A stretch of DNA of 64,000 nucleotides. It comes from Sthenelais limicola (Eukaryota; Annelida; Polychaeta; Phyllodocida; Sigalionidae). Below, in pieces: positions 33,235 to 46,200 of this stretch. Below the pieces are notes generated by a model. The model saw nothing but the letters and a program-made list of their open reading frames with translations. It searched no databases and had not been told where the DNA came from. Position numbers and translations under genes: made by a program. Each line of letters starts with the position of its first letter. The stretch's first letter is position 1. The DNA is taken from the NCBI GenBank assembly GCA_942159475.1, contig OW804096.1:108226194-108290193 (forward strand). The letters run 5' to 3'.

Positions 33235-36200
33235 CTTCGACCTTAAAGAGAAAAGGGAAAGAGATCTATTCAGGGCTGTCTTTCCTCTTTTCTGAAAAAT
33301 GCCTTTGTTAATATTAATACATCACTGGCAATTGTAATGGTCTTTGTCAGGAGATATCCAATGTATGAGAGAATAGCAGTACTGTGTAGGACACATGAAA
33401 ATATATTCTTAACATCTTTTTAAACTTAAACAATAAAAGTAATGAAAGGAACCAGAGACCAGAGAGTTGGAAATGGCTGATTCCAAGCCGTCTTAAGCAC
33501 GTTCCCCTTTATTTGAAGTTGTGGGTCAAAGGAATAAAAATTATTATTCCACCATCTGAAAAATGTTCATTCAAAATGCTTTATAAATAGCATCCTTGAA
33601 TGCAACTTGGACGTTCTAACCATCCTAATCAATATATTAATCGCGAAGCAGTCTGGAGCAATTGTGATATCACGTGTTCCGCTGTGAATTAAATACTAGT
33701 TAACTCTTTTACTATATTATAACGGAAGATTTTAAAGTTATATTATTTTTCAATGTTTGACGATAAACTCATTAGACACTTCTCATTAAATCACTAGTGG
33801 TTTAACACTTACAATTCAATCAAAAGCGATAACACCATGTCAGATCAAATACTTATGATATTATAATAAAAAATGCTATATACTTATCTCAGGACAAAGG
33901 TAAATAATCGTACAACTCGAGTTACACCAATCCTACAATATCGTGTTCTTTCACATAATCAAATAATCATCCACTAGGCTCAGCATAATTACCTGAAAAC
34001 CAATTACCTTCTGAAAAACAACGCCCAGCTGATCAATATGGATACGATTTCTATTAATAGTTGTATGAAATATTTATGCGGATGCTCGTCGCCCACGTTC
34101 TCCACTCACACGGCCGCCAAATGAATATCAAGATTATCAGTCGGCACCTGTAATCCACACTTGACTTATTAAAAAACGGAATAAGGAAAACTCTGCTGAA
34201 TAAATCTGTATTCCTTTCATGTCAAGCAATGGACCAAATATCAAACGCGTAACATATTTGTATTTGCAACGTCACCTCGCATTTGAACATTCAAAAAAGA
34301 TGGATTTTGATGGAGAGTTATCACTAGAAAAGAATTGTTGGTTTTGTCAGCTCGTAGGAATAAACTGTTTCGCGAGGCAAGAATGCAAAAAATGCTTGTC
34401 CAACACTATAGTATATGATATCTATCTGCATGCAGGTCCTACAGAACATGGAAGAGAAACAGGCCTCTAACCGAGTTACTCATCCCTGTTTCACCTGGGC
34501 TTGGAAAACTAATAGAAAAAGACCCACCCGCCATTTTCAATAAGAGCACCAAAAAGGACAATATCCCTCTCCTCCGTTTGTAATTACACCGCACCAATTG
34601 ACCCGAAAGGTGTCAACCTGGAGTAGACCTTTCAACTCTGGAGTGAGAAGTCAGCCCGAGACTCATTTGCCTCCCTCGGGAAGGAGAGCATCTCTCCAGT
34701 CCATTTACCCTGGGGCAGACACCCGTCTCAGAGGGTTCCTTCTGACAGTGTAATCTGTTGAGGTGTCACCGAGTGTCAGCCGTTCTTGAATGTGTCAGTC
34801 CGTTTCTCACCTTCACCGCTGCTAAAGGTCACATTCATAAGTTTGGGCCTTGGCAATCTTGGGACAAACACTGTTGTGGCATACGGTATTACGGCGATGC
34901 TAAAAACTTCATGGCTATCCTGAATTCTTTCAAAAACTAATAAGGCCCCCGACGAGGGCATTATACCATGGTTATGGTATGCAGTCCACCGGCATATTGC
35001 GACCACTTATAAACAGCCCGTGAAATGGTAGGAATGTCATGGAATTACTATTAGACAATTAGACATAATTATTACTGAGTCAATTACGCTAAGGTAACTC
35101 AAACGAACGTCCTTCCTATATACTGAATTCCCTAGCAAACGTGTGCCTATCTTGAATTTATCGTGAAGTTCTGATGGTGATCAGATGGGCTTTAGTTTAC
35201 CTGTTTTATTCATCTTTTGAGGTTCTTAAGCTGACTTTCAGCTCTCTCCAGAACTCAAACATACACACTTTGGTCTCATAAACATAAAACCTTGAGTTCA
35301 GCAGTATAAAATCTAACATATTCTGTTTCTTTTCGTTCCCAGGAAAACCGCGAAGGATGTAGACCGCATTTATATTACTAACAGCTTCTTCACTCACAAA
35401 TTGATTTCTTTTCGCCCAGTTGACTAGGTTTCTCCAAATCGAGTTGTCTATTGTCTATTAAAAAAAGTGAAAAATGTAGTCAATCTCGCCACAGTATCGG
35501 CATTTTGATACCTATTCTTTTTAAATATTTGTTACATACTATTAACCTTTTCACAACTCTAAATTGAAAAGACTAAAGTATCATATTTCTTTTCATAGGT
35601 CGAGAATATCGTACCATATTTCCATATTCCATATTATTATCAGGAATATCCCTTCTCACAGAATAGCTCTCTCCAGATAATCTATCGCAGATCGAATCAA
35701 ACGACTTTACCATCGCTTCATACATCTTTTTTGTTGACTCAGATGATATATTTAAATATGTATTTTCTCACCACCGATTGAGCCTAATAGCCCCACTTTA
35801 AAATCAATCATTCTTTCTTATGTCTGTCCATTTTTTCGAATTACCGCTTTAATTAATAACTATTTCATCCAAAAATGTTATAAACCGCCCGTTACATCAT
35901 ATCTCATCGAAAAACCGATGAGATATTCTTATTCATGTAAAAAATATCATATATCTATTCAGTTTTAGTGCTGAACAAAATGAATGGGAGCAAACATTGA
36001 TAAAATTTGAAAATGGCAAAATGGCAACATCAAAATGGCAAATTTCGAAAGTGCACATCTTAACATGACATTGTAGAGAACAGCGTTTAGGGTTGCCTGA
36101 AATTTATCCTATAGAAATAAGATTTCTAACAGTACTATGGTAGAGAAGGACCGTTTACATTTTCTTGATATTTTGCATAATATGGATTAAGGCAGATATC

Positions 36201-37354
36201 CATTGCCACGGACGGCCACCCGGCCGACTATGATACTTTACCATTGTGGTGTTGGCTGTGCTGCGCATGTACACCAAGAGTATTTTGAGGTAATTTATTT
36301 CCTTTTGGAAGCTTCATTCATGCTAAGCTGTTTGTCACAAGTTTTCACGGGAAGGAACTATGAGAGACCATTATATACTTCACTAATTGTTGGAGTATCA
36401 AAGATATCATTTTCCATTTAAGAGGGAGAAATCCGAAAAGATCCCTTTCTCAGACACCCTCGTACTTAGGTAAGAAGATACTCCTCCACGAATGATAGAG
36501 GACTGGTATATATTGGATTCGAGTTTTAGGCCATCGTGTATCATAATACCGATATTGCGGATGAATAAAAAGGGAGCAATAATGAAGAACAGAGCTTCTC
36601 GATTTCTCTTTTATTTGAGATAAGCAGTATGGAACGGGAGAGGATGGAATCAATAGCAAGAGGGGAGAATTTAGGCAGGAAAATACCCCATGCCAAACCT
36701 TCCTAATCTAAGCTAAGTACGTTCATTTGAATTCACATACCTAGGAGCCGTCTGCCTTTCTGGAGGTGTCCTCTCACACTTGCCAGGTCAGGAGACATCT
36801 CCCACTGAAAAACAGGTGACTAAATGTTTCAGAATTGTGATAAAACCAAGGTGTTATTAATCTAGGTGAATGTGCAGTGGGTGTTCAGTATTCTTATGAG
36901 AGAATGCATGTTCACAGTCCTTTTTACCACATACATATGCAATATTTTAGTGGGAAGCGTCTACAATACTTTATACCCATTATCTAGGGAATGAAGATAA
37001 ATCAGTTCATAGCATCCTAATAATTCTGTCAATAGCTTTAAGCAGAATATTCCATATATCCTAATTAGATCCGTGCTAGTGGCAATGTGATATATTGTGG
37101 ATGCAATTAAGAAAGACATCGCATTATTAATCTTTCTATGAAAGTTACATATTAGCAGGAAAGGTGTGATTTAGTTTCCCATATGACAAAGGAGTATTGC
37201 ATCTCCGTGCCTTAACAAATTGTCTCGTCCTTGTTCCCAGATGCAAGCCTATTGTCTATCCAAGTTCGATTATCCATCCTGAAGTGACTGGCTATCGCAT
37301 TTACTACCGACAATTAGGTGTAAGTCTGCTCAGCCATTGTTCTAACCATTGTTC
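33235..37354. other. Intergenic, no gene seen
   Basis: Short frames without family resemblance. At 33787-33846 lies the inverted copy of a short repeat at 21464-21521. The interval 34560-34800 is less AT-rich and has AGGTGTCA-type (T-box-like) words at 34605 and 34761, which could mark a regulatory element but prove nothing. Confidence 0.5.
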
Positions 37355-37580
37355 TAACTCATTGTGTCATAATATATTAATGTACCTAAAATTGTAATTA
37401 TTAATGGCCATATGCCTATACCTTCACCGCAGCTCCTACCTCCATGGAGGCTACCTCTATAATGAGCAATCCCCCACCCCCATGGGTCTGGCCACGCCCC
37501 CCAATGAGGGTGGGAGGCAGACCTGATGGTAAGCCTCCCCTAGTATATCAGGGGCTCTCTGACCCCTTACTCATCAGTTG
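37355..37580. repeat. 226-bp repeat, copy A
   Basis: Starts TAACTCATTGTGTCATAATA and ends TTACTCATCAGTTG. It recurs in direct orientation at 39118-39343 with the same length and few changes. It contains inverted phrases around CCAATGAGGGTGGGAGGC and a small hairpin TCCATGGA. Confidence 0.9.
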
Positions 37581-37603
37581 CCTGCCCGGGTTCTCCACCA
37601 ATA

Positions 37604-37665
37604 TGTTACAACTAGTGTTACATAAAAGGTAACAAAGTAATGAAGTTTATAGAAGTATTTATTCC
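37604..37665. repeat. 62-bp terminal inverted repeat, left
   Basis: Starts TGTTACAACTAGTGTTAC, itself nearly palindromic, and ends GAAGTATTTATTCC. The reverse complement is at 39393-39454. Flanks share ACCA, which is too short to call a duplication. Confidence 0.8.
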
Positions 37666-38395
37666 ACTTACAGGTGTCCCAAGAAAAATATGGCATATGG
37701 CCTTTACTTGGTATGGAAAATGATAAAAGGTTTATAAGGTAAATGATAAAAGGTTTAGGTTTTGCTATGTCTAATTACTATTTCCATATCATTCAAGACT
37801 CTGTTGTTCCTACAGCTATACACCAACGGAGTGGTGAACATCTCCACCGGGGAGGATACCCTATAGACTCATCTTAGTGTTAAACAGAGACTTTTTTAAA
37901 CTTAATTCGACAAGAAAATTATTCATCTTAAGAGCCTAACTCAAAAATTAATACATTTACTCGCAATATCCAACAATAGATCTGGGGGATGGATTCGCCA
38001 TCCTGAATCTGCCTGCCTATACTTGTGTATATCTATTTAATCATTGAATGTATATTATCGAATTTGGTCAGATCTATGAGCTCTTTTTGATGCTTTGTTT
38101 TTATTATTTCTGTATAAATATCCAGGGTTAAAAACCTTTGATTATTAGGTTGGCAGAAAGGTATTTTCTCTGGCTAACCTTCTATTTACCTCCATCTATG
38201 TCTAGTGTATGTGTACCATCCGTTCATTACACAATATTACATAATTCTCCCCCTAATTATGCCATTTTTCATAATGCTATCTCTATGTATTTGTATAGGC
38301 AGAAGGCCTCATGCAGTCATAAAAGCTGAACGATGCTCCGAGGTAGGCTCCAACAGCACTAACCTCGGCAGCCATCATACTTTTTTTAGCGCAAA

Positions 38396-38835
38396 AACTT
38401 AATTGTAATTACATAACTTGTTACGTAATATTGCATGGCCATTCAGCCACTGGTTATCTTTAATTTTAATCTTATAACGTTAACTTTTGTTGGCTGTATT
38501 TTAGCATAATTTTTATGACTTACTATAACATAATCTTACGCAAGCAATTAAGCCACTGCATGGTTTGATTCAATTTAATTTGTTTCAATTTAATTTAATT
38601 CAATTTCATTGAATTTGGTTAATTAAATTTAATTTTCTTATCTTTCCATCTTTAATTACGTAACCTCACGTAACATTGCATAAGTAATTTAATTATACAA
38701 ATTTCATAACTTGTATTACGTTTTATTACGTAACATTACATGGCACTGTAGCCCATGTATTTTTCATAATTTTAATTTAGTCATAAATTATCTTAATTGC
38801 GTAATTATTATGCAAGGCTACGCAGTACTGTGACT
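38396..38835. repeat. AT-rich degenerate repeat with TTACGTAAYATTRCAT words
   Basis: The word TTACGTAA occurs near 38420, 38656 and 38725, followed by a T and CAT-containing tail (TATTGCATGG, CATTGCATAA, CATTACATGG), with looser forms near 38665, 38797 and 38905. It lies in the middle of the structure bounded by the 62-bp inverted repeats. The rest of the stretch is AATTTAATT-rich. Confidence 0.55.
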
Positions 38836-39117
38836 GCATTAATACTCACAGACCCTATGTCAATCATCAATTCTTATTGTATAATCATTTACATGGGATT
38901 ATGCAACATCATGTAATATATTTTCATTACATCATATCCTGGTACAGGTGACAATTGCAATATGTCACCTCAATTTCATGTTTTCTATTACATTATCTTA
39001 CATAATGCATCTGCCTATTACATAATGCTATATAACTTTAAGCCTTATGCCACAATCAATCTTTAATTAATATCTCATCGGCGGAGGGATGTATAGTGAT
39101 TGGGAGATAATATGTTA

Positions 39118-39343
39118 TAACTCATTGTGTCATAATATATTAATGTACCTAAAATTGTAATTATTAATGGCCATATGCCATTACCTTCACCGTAGCTCCT
39201 ACCTTCATGGAGGCTACCTCTATAATGAGCAATCCCTCACCCTCATTGGTCTGGCCACGCCCCCCAATGAGGGTGGGAGGCAGACCTGATGGTAAGCCTC
39301 CCCTAGTATATCAGGGGCTCTCTGACCCCTTACTCATCAGTTG
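39118..39343. repeat. 226-bp repeat, copy B
   Basis: Direct copy of 37355-37580. Copy A lies outside and copy B inside the pair of 62-bp inverted repeats, so the structure is not a simple transposon with a target duplication. Confidence 0.9.
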
Positions 39344-39392
39344 TCTGCCGGATTCCAACTAGGTTATACCATCACATTATATACCTGTACAA

Positions 39393-39454
39393 GGAATAAA
39401 TACTTCTATAAACTTCATTACTTTGTTACCCTTTGTGTTACACTAGTTGTAACA
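39393..39454. repeat. 62-bp terminal inverted repeat, right
   Basis: Begins GGAATAAATACTTCTATAAA and ends CACTAGTTGTAACA, the reverse complement of 37604-37665 with a few changes. Confidence 0.8.
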
Positions 39455-42400
39455 CCATGATGGTAAGAGCATCGTGACCTATGGATCACAATGTGCTGCA
39501 TGATTGAATATATATGATTAAGTTGAATTGATACTCTACAAATTGCAATACTGGCTATGCCCTTATGATTTGGAGTATGACAATGGGATTGAAATATGTA
39601 GGGGTAAATCCATCTTGGGAAGACCATATCCCAGCAATTATAACCAGAGGATATTGCTCATCCATAAAAGGAGCAGTACCCATCAGCACCATTAAGTAGC
39701 GTCTCAGTGATTTATCAGACAGAGTAGGTTTTTATGGTAAGGGTATGCAGAGAATATTTTGTTAGGAACATTATTCTGGGTTTGGTATGTGATATTATTT
39801 TCTATAATTCATTAGTGTATTAAAATTCGAAATCACTATGGTGGCTGACTACACACTTTTCTGTCGCTTCTCAAACAATTATAATGAATATAAAAGTTGT
39901 ATTAATGTGTTGCTTATAAATACAGGAGAAAGAGGAAGGGAGGAAAAGACCGGGAGATGATAGGGTACATATTTTGTTTTGACAAATCAATTTTACTCCG
40001 AGTATGGACTTGCATTTTCTTTTTTGACAAATTAATTTTACCCCAAGTATAGTTTGTTTGATTTTGTAGATTTTTATTTAGCCAGACATTATGCAATTAA
40101 TACACTAATCTCAGTATAAGCTGATTTAAATCGCAATGATACAAAAAAAATTATATAGTCAAAAACCATACAATTATAGATTTATTATTAAGATAAACTA
40201 TAGATACTATATCAAGGTCATATGAAACGACCTGCTATAATAAAAGGAAATATGGAAAGCAATTATTACAACATATCGAGACAATTTAAAACCACACAGC
40301 TGGGACAGTGTCCTATGCATGACATGCCATTTAAACGCTAAAATAGACGGAGATTCTCCAAAATACACAAAAGAGAATTGACCTAAATATACACGCGCTT
40401 TATAAAGGACTACGCTCGGTAACAGTACTCTAGGAAAATGTGGAGGTGAGGCAAGAATAGTGCTCACGTAAAAAAAAGCCTCAACGACATGACATACACT
40501 TTGATATATTATTCATCAGCAAGATAATTGCACGTCCGAAAATACCCTGGTTACCTTACGCTGTGCCCACCAAGACCCGCAGTGTGGTCGTACCACAGAA
40601 GACTGCATTACGGGCCTTTTACGATGGCTGAGCCGGATAAGAAAAAGTGTGGATCAACAGAAGCACAACGAGCTATCTTCTTGAAGCTATGTCAACATGG
40701 ATATGCTAGCTCAATTGGAGTGCGAAAAAATGCTCCGGAGAGAGCTTTAGGGGTCCCTCTGTCTGTTGCCCAGTGTTCGCACAGAGTTCTACAGTTCATA
40801 CATCAGACGAGGGCCAATTTCTCCCAAGGGCTCACTGACAGGCACCTAGGTTGAAAAGAAATGGTTGGAGGCCAGAAGTAATGGCATTCCCTCTCTAGGG
40901 TAGAAACACCCTGATGTTTTCTTGATTCATTCATCCCAGCCTAATGTAAGTCCGCAAGCACACATAATTTCCACACTGGCGTGAATTAATTCCATTGACA
41001 AACACAGCCAATATGGGCAGGACACCCTGCGCATGCGTTCGTCACCGGATGCGGAAGTGAGGCGTCATCTTCTTCTAGCCTCTCTGACTGCATGCTTCCT
41101 CCCCTTGCCGCCAACCGAAGGGTGTTCTCTTGGGGGCGAGTGTGGGTTCTATACGAGGACAAAATAATGCAAAGTGAAATTGGAGCGGTGACCAAAGGTT
41201 GCGTATATATGATAATACTGTCCCACAGTGTTCATCACCGTTGTGGTAGGGTCAAACTGATGGATTGCATTGGCTTGCTTTATGATTCAATAAACCCTTC
41301 TCATTACTCTGATGTCCCCTTGCTGCCAGGTCACTAAGACGCCCTATCGATCTCAACCATTATAGTGTACTAGGGTCTCAAAATAGAAGATAGTAAGGCT
41401 GGTATACGAAGGTATCATTCATTTTAAATGTTTTCATTCATTGCATGCTTATGTTTACATACACATTTGTAATTTATCAAATATATCCCATATACTGGAA
41501 TAATGTCGGGTGGAAGGTCTTAGAGTGCAAGGAATTCAGAGAATTTACAATGGCACTGAGATGAACAATTTGTAAAGGCAAGAAAACTGAATAGGTATAT
41601 AACATATTCCTTAGCAGTTTAAGCATGTTGAGTAGACCCGCCACCTGAATGTGGTTGCGGTAACTTGAAAATTACCAATATCCAGCTACACATCTTCTTT
41701 GTTCATTTATTTTGGAAACAAATTACCCTTAAATTCATTTCTGACTTAGTTGCCTCTACCAATAGTATCCCCTTCCATTAATACAGTTTTTGCAAACCGT
41801 TGCTTTCATCTGGAACTCTAGTAATGACGATAATGAAGATAATCATCATGTATTACCGTCGTATCTAGCGTCTTTGCACTTGATCATACAAAATATCAGT
41901 GCGATGTCTTCAAGGTTTATTTGGTGAAGCTAATTTAAGAGCAGTGCAGCTGCTTATTCTGTTCCAAATATACAGGTGTGAGTTATAGGATATTCGAGGT
42001 GGGGAATATGTAAGCCTATACATACATGTATATACGTCTTTTTTAATAAGTGCAATGAGTTATGTACTAGTTTTTCTCTTAATATCATATATATAGTGCC
42101 ATACACATATGCACCTTTCCTTATACTACTTAGTGAAATCAACATGCTATATTGTACACGCAAGAGCTGCGCAACATTGCGAAGCGTACATTTCATTGTA
42201 TTCGTCCCCTAGGTGGAACTGTTTGTCATGCTGCAACATTATAGAACTATTCTACAGTATACTTCCTTATATTTCATCCACACACCTGACTCATCATATG
42301 CTATATAATCAGTATCTCCTCAGTAAACTGAATAAACCATGTAATGATAGTAGAGGCTTAATTGTCTGTGTTATAATCCTCCTCCTACAAAACAAGGGTC

Positions 42401-43020
42401 ATTACATATAATCGGAGTTTTTATCAGCATTCGTGAACGCTCAGTACCCCAACGTCGGATGGCTAGATAGGAGGACTATTAACAATCTAATCTCTTTTTC
42501 CCTGTTCCTAGTTGTAAATGTTGGAATGGCATTGTGCCACAGGATCATCTTTCATGCACACATGGACTGAATTTCAAAGAGGAGGATATGTTTCTGTACG
42601 ACACTGACACCTAGCCTGGTATAATCCTGATGATTTCCCATCTGCAATGCACAGTATGCGATGCACTGTGCGCATAACTTCATATGCTTTCATGGAAGAT
42701 CATTCAAATACAGTATCTGCTTGCATGATGAAGCTTATAGCACCTATATATAGAAAATCAGTTCTCTGAAGACACCTCGCCTATCTAGACATCTAAACCA
42801 CATCCCCCTTTGTGGGGTAAAAGCAATACAATATTGTTCAACATAATATTATGGGCCTCATAATACGTTGAGGTTTCATCAGTGTTGAGATATCTTTATG
42901 AGAAAACTATATACAGTGTAATTGAGCTGGTGCAAAGACCTAATTAGTAACTGGATTTTTACCTTTTACCTTTTAGGGGACAAGAAGCATTGTAATGTAG
43001 CATGAGTATTCCATAAATAG
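39455..43020. other. Intergenic, no gene seen
   Basis: A tandem pair with a 45-bp period at 39976-40050 contains TTTTGACAAATCAATTTTAC and a close variant. A plus-strand open frame at 40528-40854 (108 codons) has even composition but no family match and no context. I do not call it a gene. Confidence 0.5.
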
Positions 43021-43117
43021 ACAGAATGGAACGAACCATCAGTAATCGAAAATTTATTGGACGAAATTCTAATCAAGTCTAATAAATTTTCGATTACGAC
43101 GGCGAATTCCATTCTAT
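43021..43117. repeat. Strong hairpin 1
   Basis: A 21-base stem, GTAATCGAAAATTTATTGGAC at 43042-43062 against 43077-43097 with one bulge, closes a 14-base loop. An outer 11-base stem (ACAGAATGGAA against TTCCATTCTAT) is separated by an internal loop of about 10 by 9 bases. It could be a small foldback element or a structured RNA. Confidence 0.7.
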
Positions 43118-43222
43118 ATGTATTATATGTGCATAAAATTTGATCATATATCATCAGGTATCACTGAAAAATTATCAGAGATAGTCCAAGCACTCCTGAC
43201 TACTTTCACTCAGTGTGAATTA

Positions 43223-43268
43223 GTTGACATGCTTTGCGGAGAGCCAAGACTCCGCGAAGCATATCAAC
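43223..43268. repeat. Strong hairpin 2
   Basis: A 19-base stem, GTTGACATGCTTTGCGGAG at 43223-43241 against 43250-43268, with an 8-base loop AGCCAAGA. It has one C/A mismatch and one G-U pair if transcribed. It lies about 105 bases after hairpin 1. Confidence 0.75.
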
Positions 43269-43269
43269 A

Positions 43270-46200
43270 GAGCTATGTTTGACAACTGCATTTTTATAGT
43301 ACGCATACCATAAGTATATTTTTATTGCACCCCACTTATTGCACCTCTCAAGAGGGATGCGCATATGATAAAGTCAATATTGAAATCAGTTGCAAACGGT
43401 TCAGGGAGTAGGTCTCTGAGATTGAGAATTTGCTTTATTTTCCCCAGGCTTCCACACTCCACAGAGCCCATTTCTGGACTCGTCGAATGTGAGAGAATGT
43501 ACACTAAAACACTGAATGACAATTATCTAGCCTTTCTATCTGCGCTGCGAGCACGGGCTCTAAAGCAATGATCAAATTTACTAACATCAGCTTCTGGTGC
43601 ATCTTAAAACCATTCGTCGTATATATCCGCTTAGGCCTATATCTGTATATTTGTAGAATTCTATGTCATCTGCGTACCAGCCAGAACCCAACTGGCCTCA
43701 TTAAGGAGACAATTAGTTCCATCAGGATTCCCATCTCAATGCACTGTCAATTGCGCACTCCGACAATACTCTCCTGCTTACTTGTGACACTGAATATATG
43801 CACCATCTAACTCTGTATTCCTCGCTGATTGCTCTATAAAACATGGGGAAACATTTAAGGATCGCATTGTAGTTGAATTATAACCCTGATTCTTTAAAAT
43901 TCGATTATAGATTGTTAAAAGTGTAGTTCTTTTTATATTACTACTTAATACAAACATTACAACAAACTAGACAGACCAATTATATTGTCCTGTATTATGT
44001 TTACAGGTAAAACTCAACATCTAACTATATTTTGTTTTCAAGTTTTAGGATGGCTATGAAAATTGCATGGCAAAATCAAAAATCAAAATATATCTGTAGC
44101 AAACATTATCTGAATAGAGTCGATTTCTTTGAAGGGGAAAGATTGTTTCTCTCTTTATTTCATAAGCATTCGTTTACACCCATATTGGCCTATGTTAACC
44201 GCAATGAGTACTTCTTTTTTTCTTTGACCTTAAGTTAACAAGTCGACACACGTCTCTTTGAGTTCAACTTGTTCATAACTTGGGGTTCTAAGTACATGTA
44301 CATTGTGTATCAGCAGAGGATGAGGTCTGGCCAAAGCCACAGTAAATTGAGAATTCAAACATATGTTGCGACTTTCATGTATGCATAAAACATAGCCACC
44401 AACACTGTCATCATTCAAACGCAGAAGCTTAGGTTATTTTTCAGTATCGTGCGAAGGTATAACAGGGGGAACATAAAGATTAACAAAAGCCAAAGTTTCT
44501 AGACCCTCCTTGGTTTTCCTCTGTGATAAAACGAGCTCCTTATCGGTAAAGAAGAAGCGGTACAAATATAGGCATATATATCAATAGCTGCAATTTTGAT
44601 GGGCATCAAATATTATACTGACTGTTGCTTGTATAGATAGAACCTGATGAGAATGTGGTACGAGGGACACTATTGCACTGTCCGAGATGTTTGGTTTTTT
44701 TCGTGGCCCATGAGCCGATAGGCGAGTGGGTTACGGAAAAAAACAACACCTCGGACATATTCGAATTTAGGTTCTATATTTACTCCGTCGTTGTTATGCT
44801 AACCTTATATGTCTATGTGTACTGGGGGCAGGAAGTCATACCACACGCGTTGAACTGGAGCAAATTACCACACTACTCCCGCCCATACAAATAGAATGTG
44901 GTACATCCATCAACGTGGAGTAAATTATACATCTCCGTACTTTTAAGGACAACAACGCAGGTTTAAGGCAGAGTTCTTGAAAGTCTTTATCAAGAGGGGA
45001 TAATTCCACAATTTGCATTACTGCGAGACTACCAGGCATGAATATAGCATGAATGATTGGCAAATTCATATGAAGGCGCATAGGTATCAATATAATCAAA
45101 TGGAATTTTATAATATCAATTTACATACAGGGTGCGAAGAAGCGGCATCCTATAAGGGTCTATTACTTCATGGCCGGGATAACAGATTGTCGTAACTCGT
45201 CCCCTTCACCTCTGCCTCAGCTCCCTCTATTCACACCATTACTCATGTCTAATAACATCTCGCCTACGGAATTACCTAACCCCGCCCCCATTGCCTTGCA
45301 AAATAATTAGAACCTTGGAAACAATAGATTAATTTAGAAGGAATTGGGGGTCGCCCGGCTATCAGCCTTTCCTTTTCATCAAACCTGCTAGCGTTGCATA
45401 ATTCAGCGGCACGCTTTCTTTATTCTTATATGAAGGGAGTCCAAATGTTATGAATAAGAATCAGATGTCTCCCCTTTCATGGGCACATTACACTTTCGCA
45501 ACAGGGTATTGTTTGAGGGATTGCATGTATTCATCCTCAGGATATAGTTCAATTACAGAAGAGAAATTTCAGGATGCTTCTTGTCTGGCAATAGAATCCC
45601 ACCCTGTGTGACAGGGACAGATGTACATAGGAATACCATACCGTTTGACAAAAAAAAAATATATAATTGGAAGGAGAAAAATGGTTTGGGGTAAGAAGTA
45701 GGAATTGTGGCAAATGAGGTGGTTGAGGGAGTGAGGTGAAAGTATTCATGAATATTTAGAAAGTAGGAGTAACACATGTTATGAGGTGGGTGATATGTTC
45801 TACCTGGATGCAATGAGGTTGTTAAAGATTGTACTTATTTTAATTTACGAATGGTTTGTACTGGAAAGGTTATCAATCCAGTTTGGAGATGCCAAATTTG
45901 TCCTTTAGATTTTTTTCTTTGCTCTACCCATTGACACATGAAGCCATCTTAAATAATGTACATACTACATGATAGAATATAATTTACTATTTAATATATA
46001 ATCAATATATATCGGCCTTTGCCTTAAGCAGAGATACAGCGACACTATACTCTCCTAGTATATATAGACAGTATATTCAATCTAATTGCATTGGTCACTA
46101 TTTCTTCCTAATGGGAAAAGCGTAGCATTGCAAGCGACACATCTTCATTGAAGCCCCTGGATCAAAACACAGAGCATTCGGGTACAGGTGGCACATCAAA

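Noticed and set aside
40528..40854. 108-codon plus-strand open frame
   Set aside because: No recognisable domain, no neighbours or splice context. The length is plausible by chance in 64 kb.
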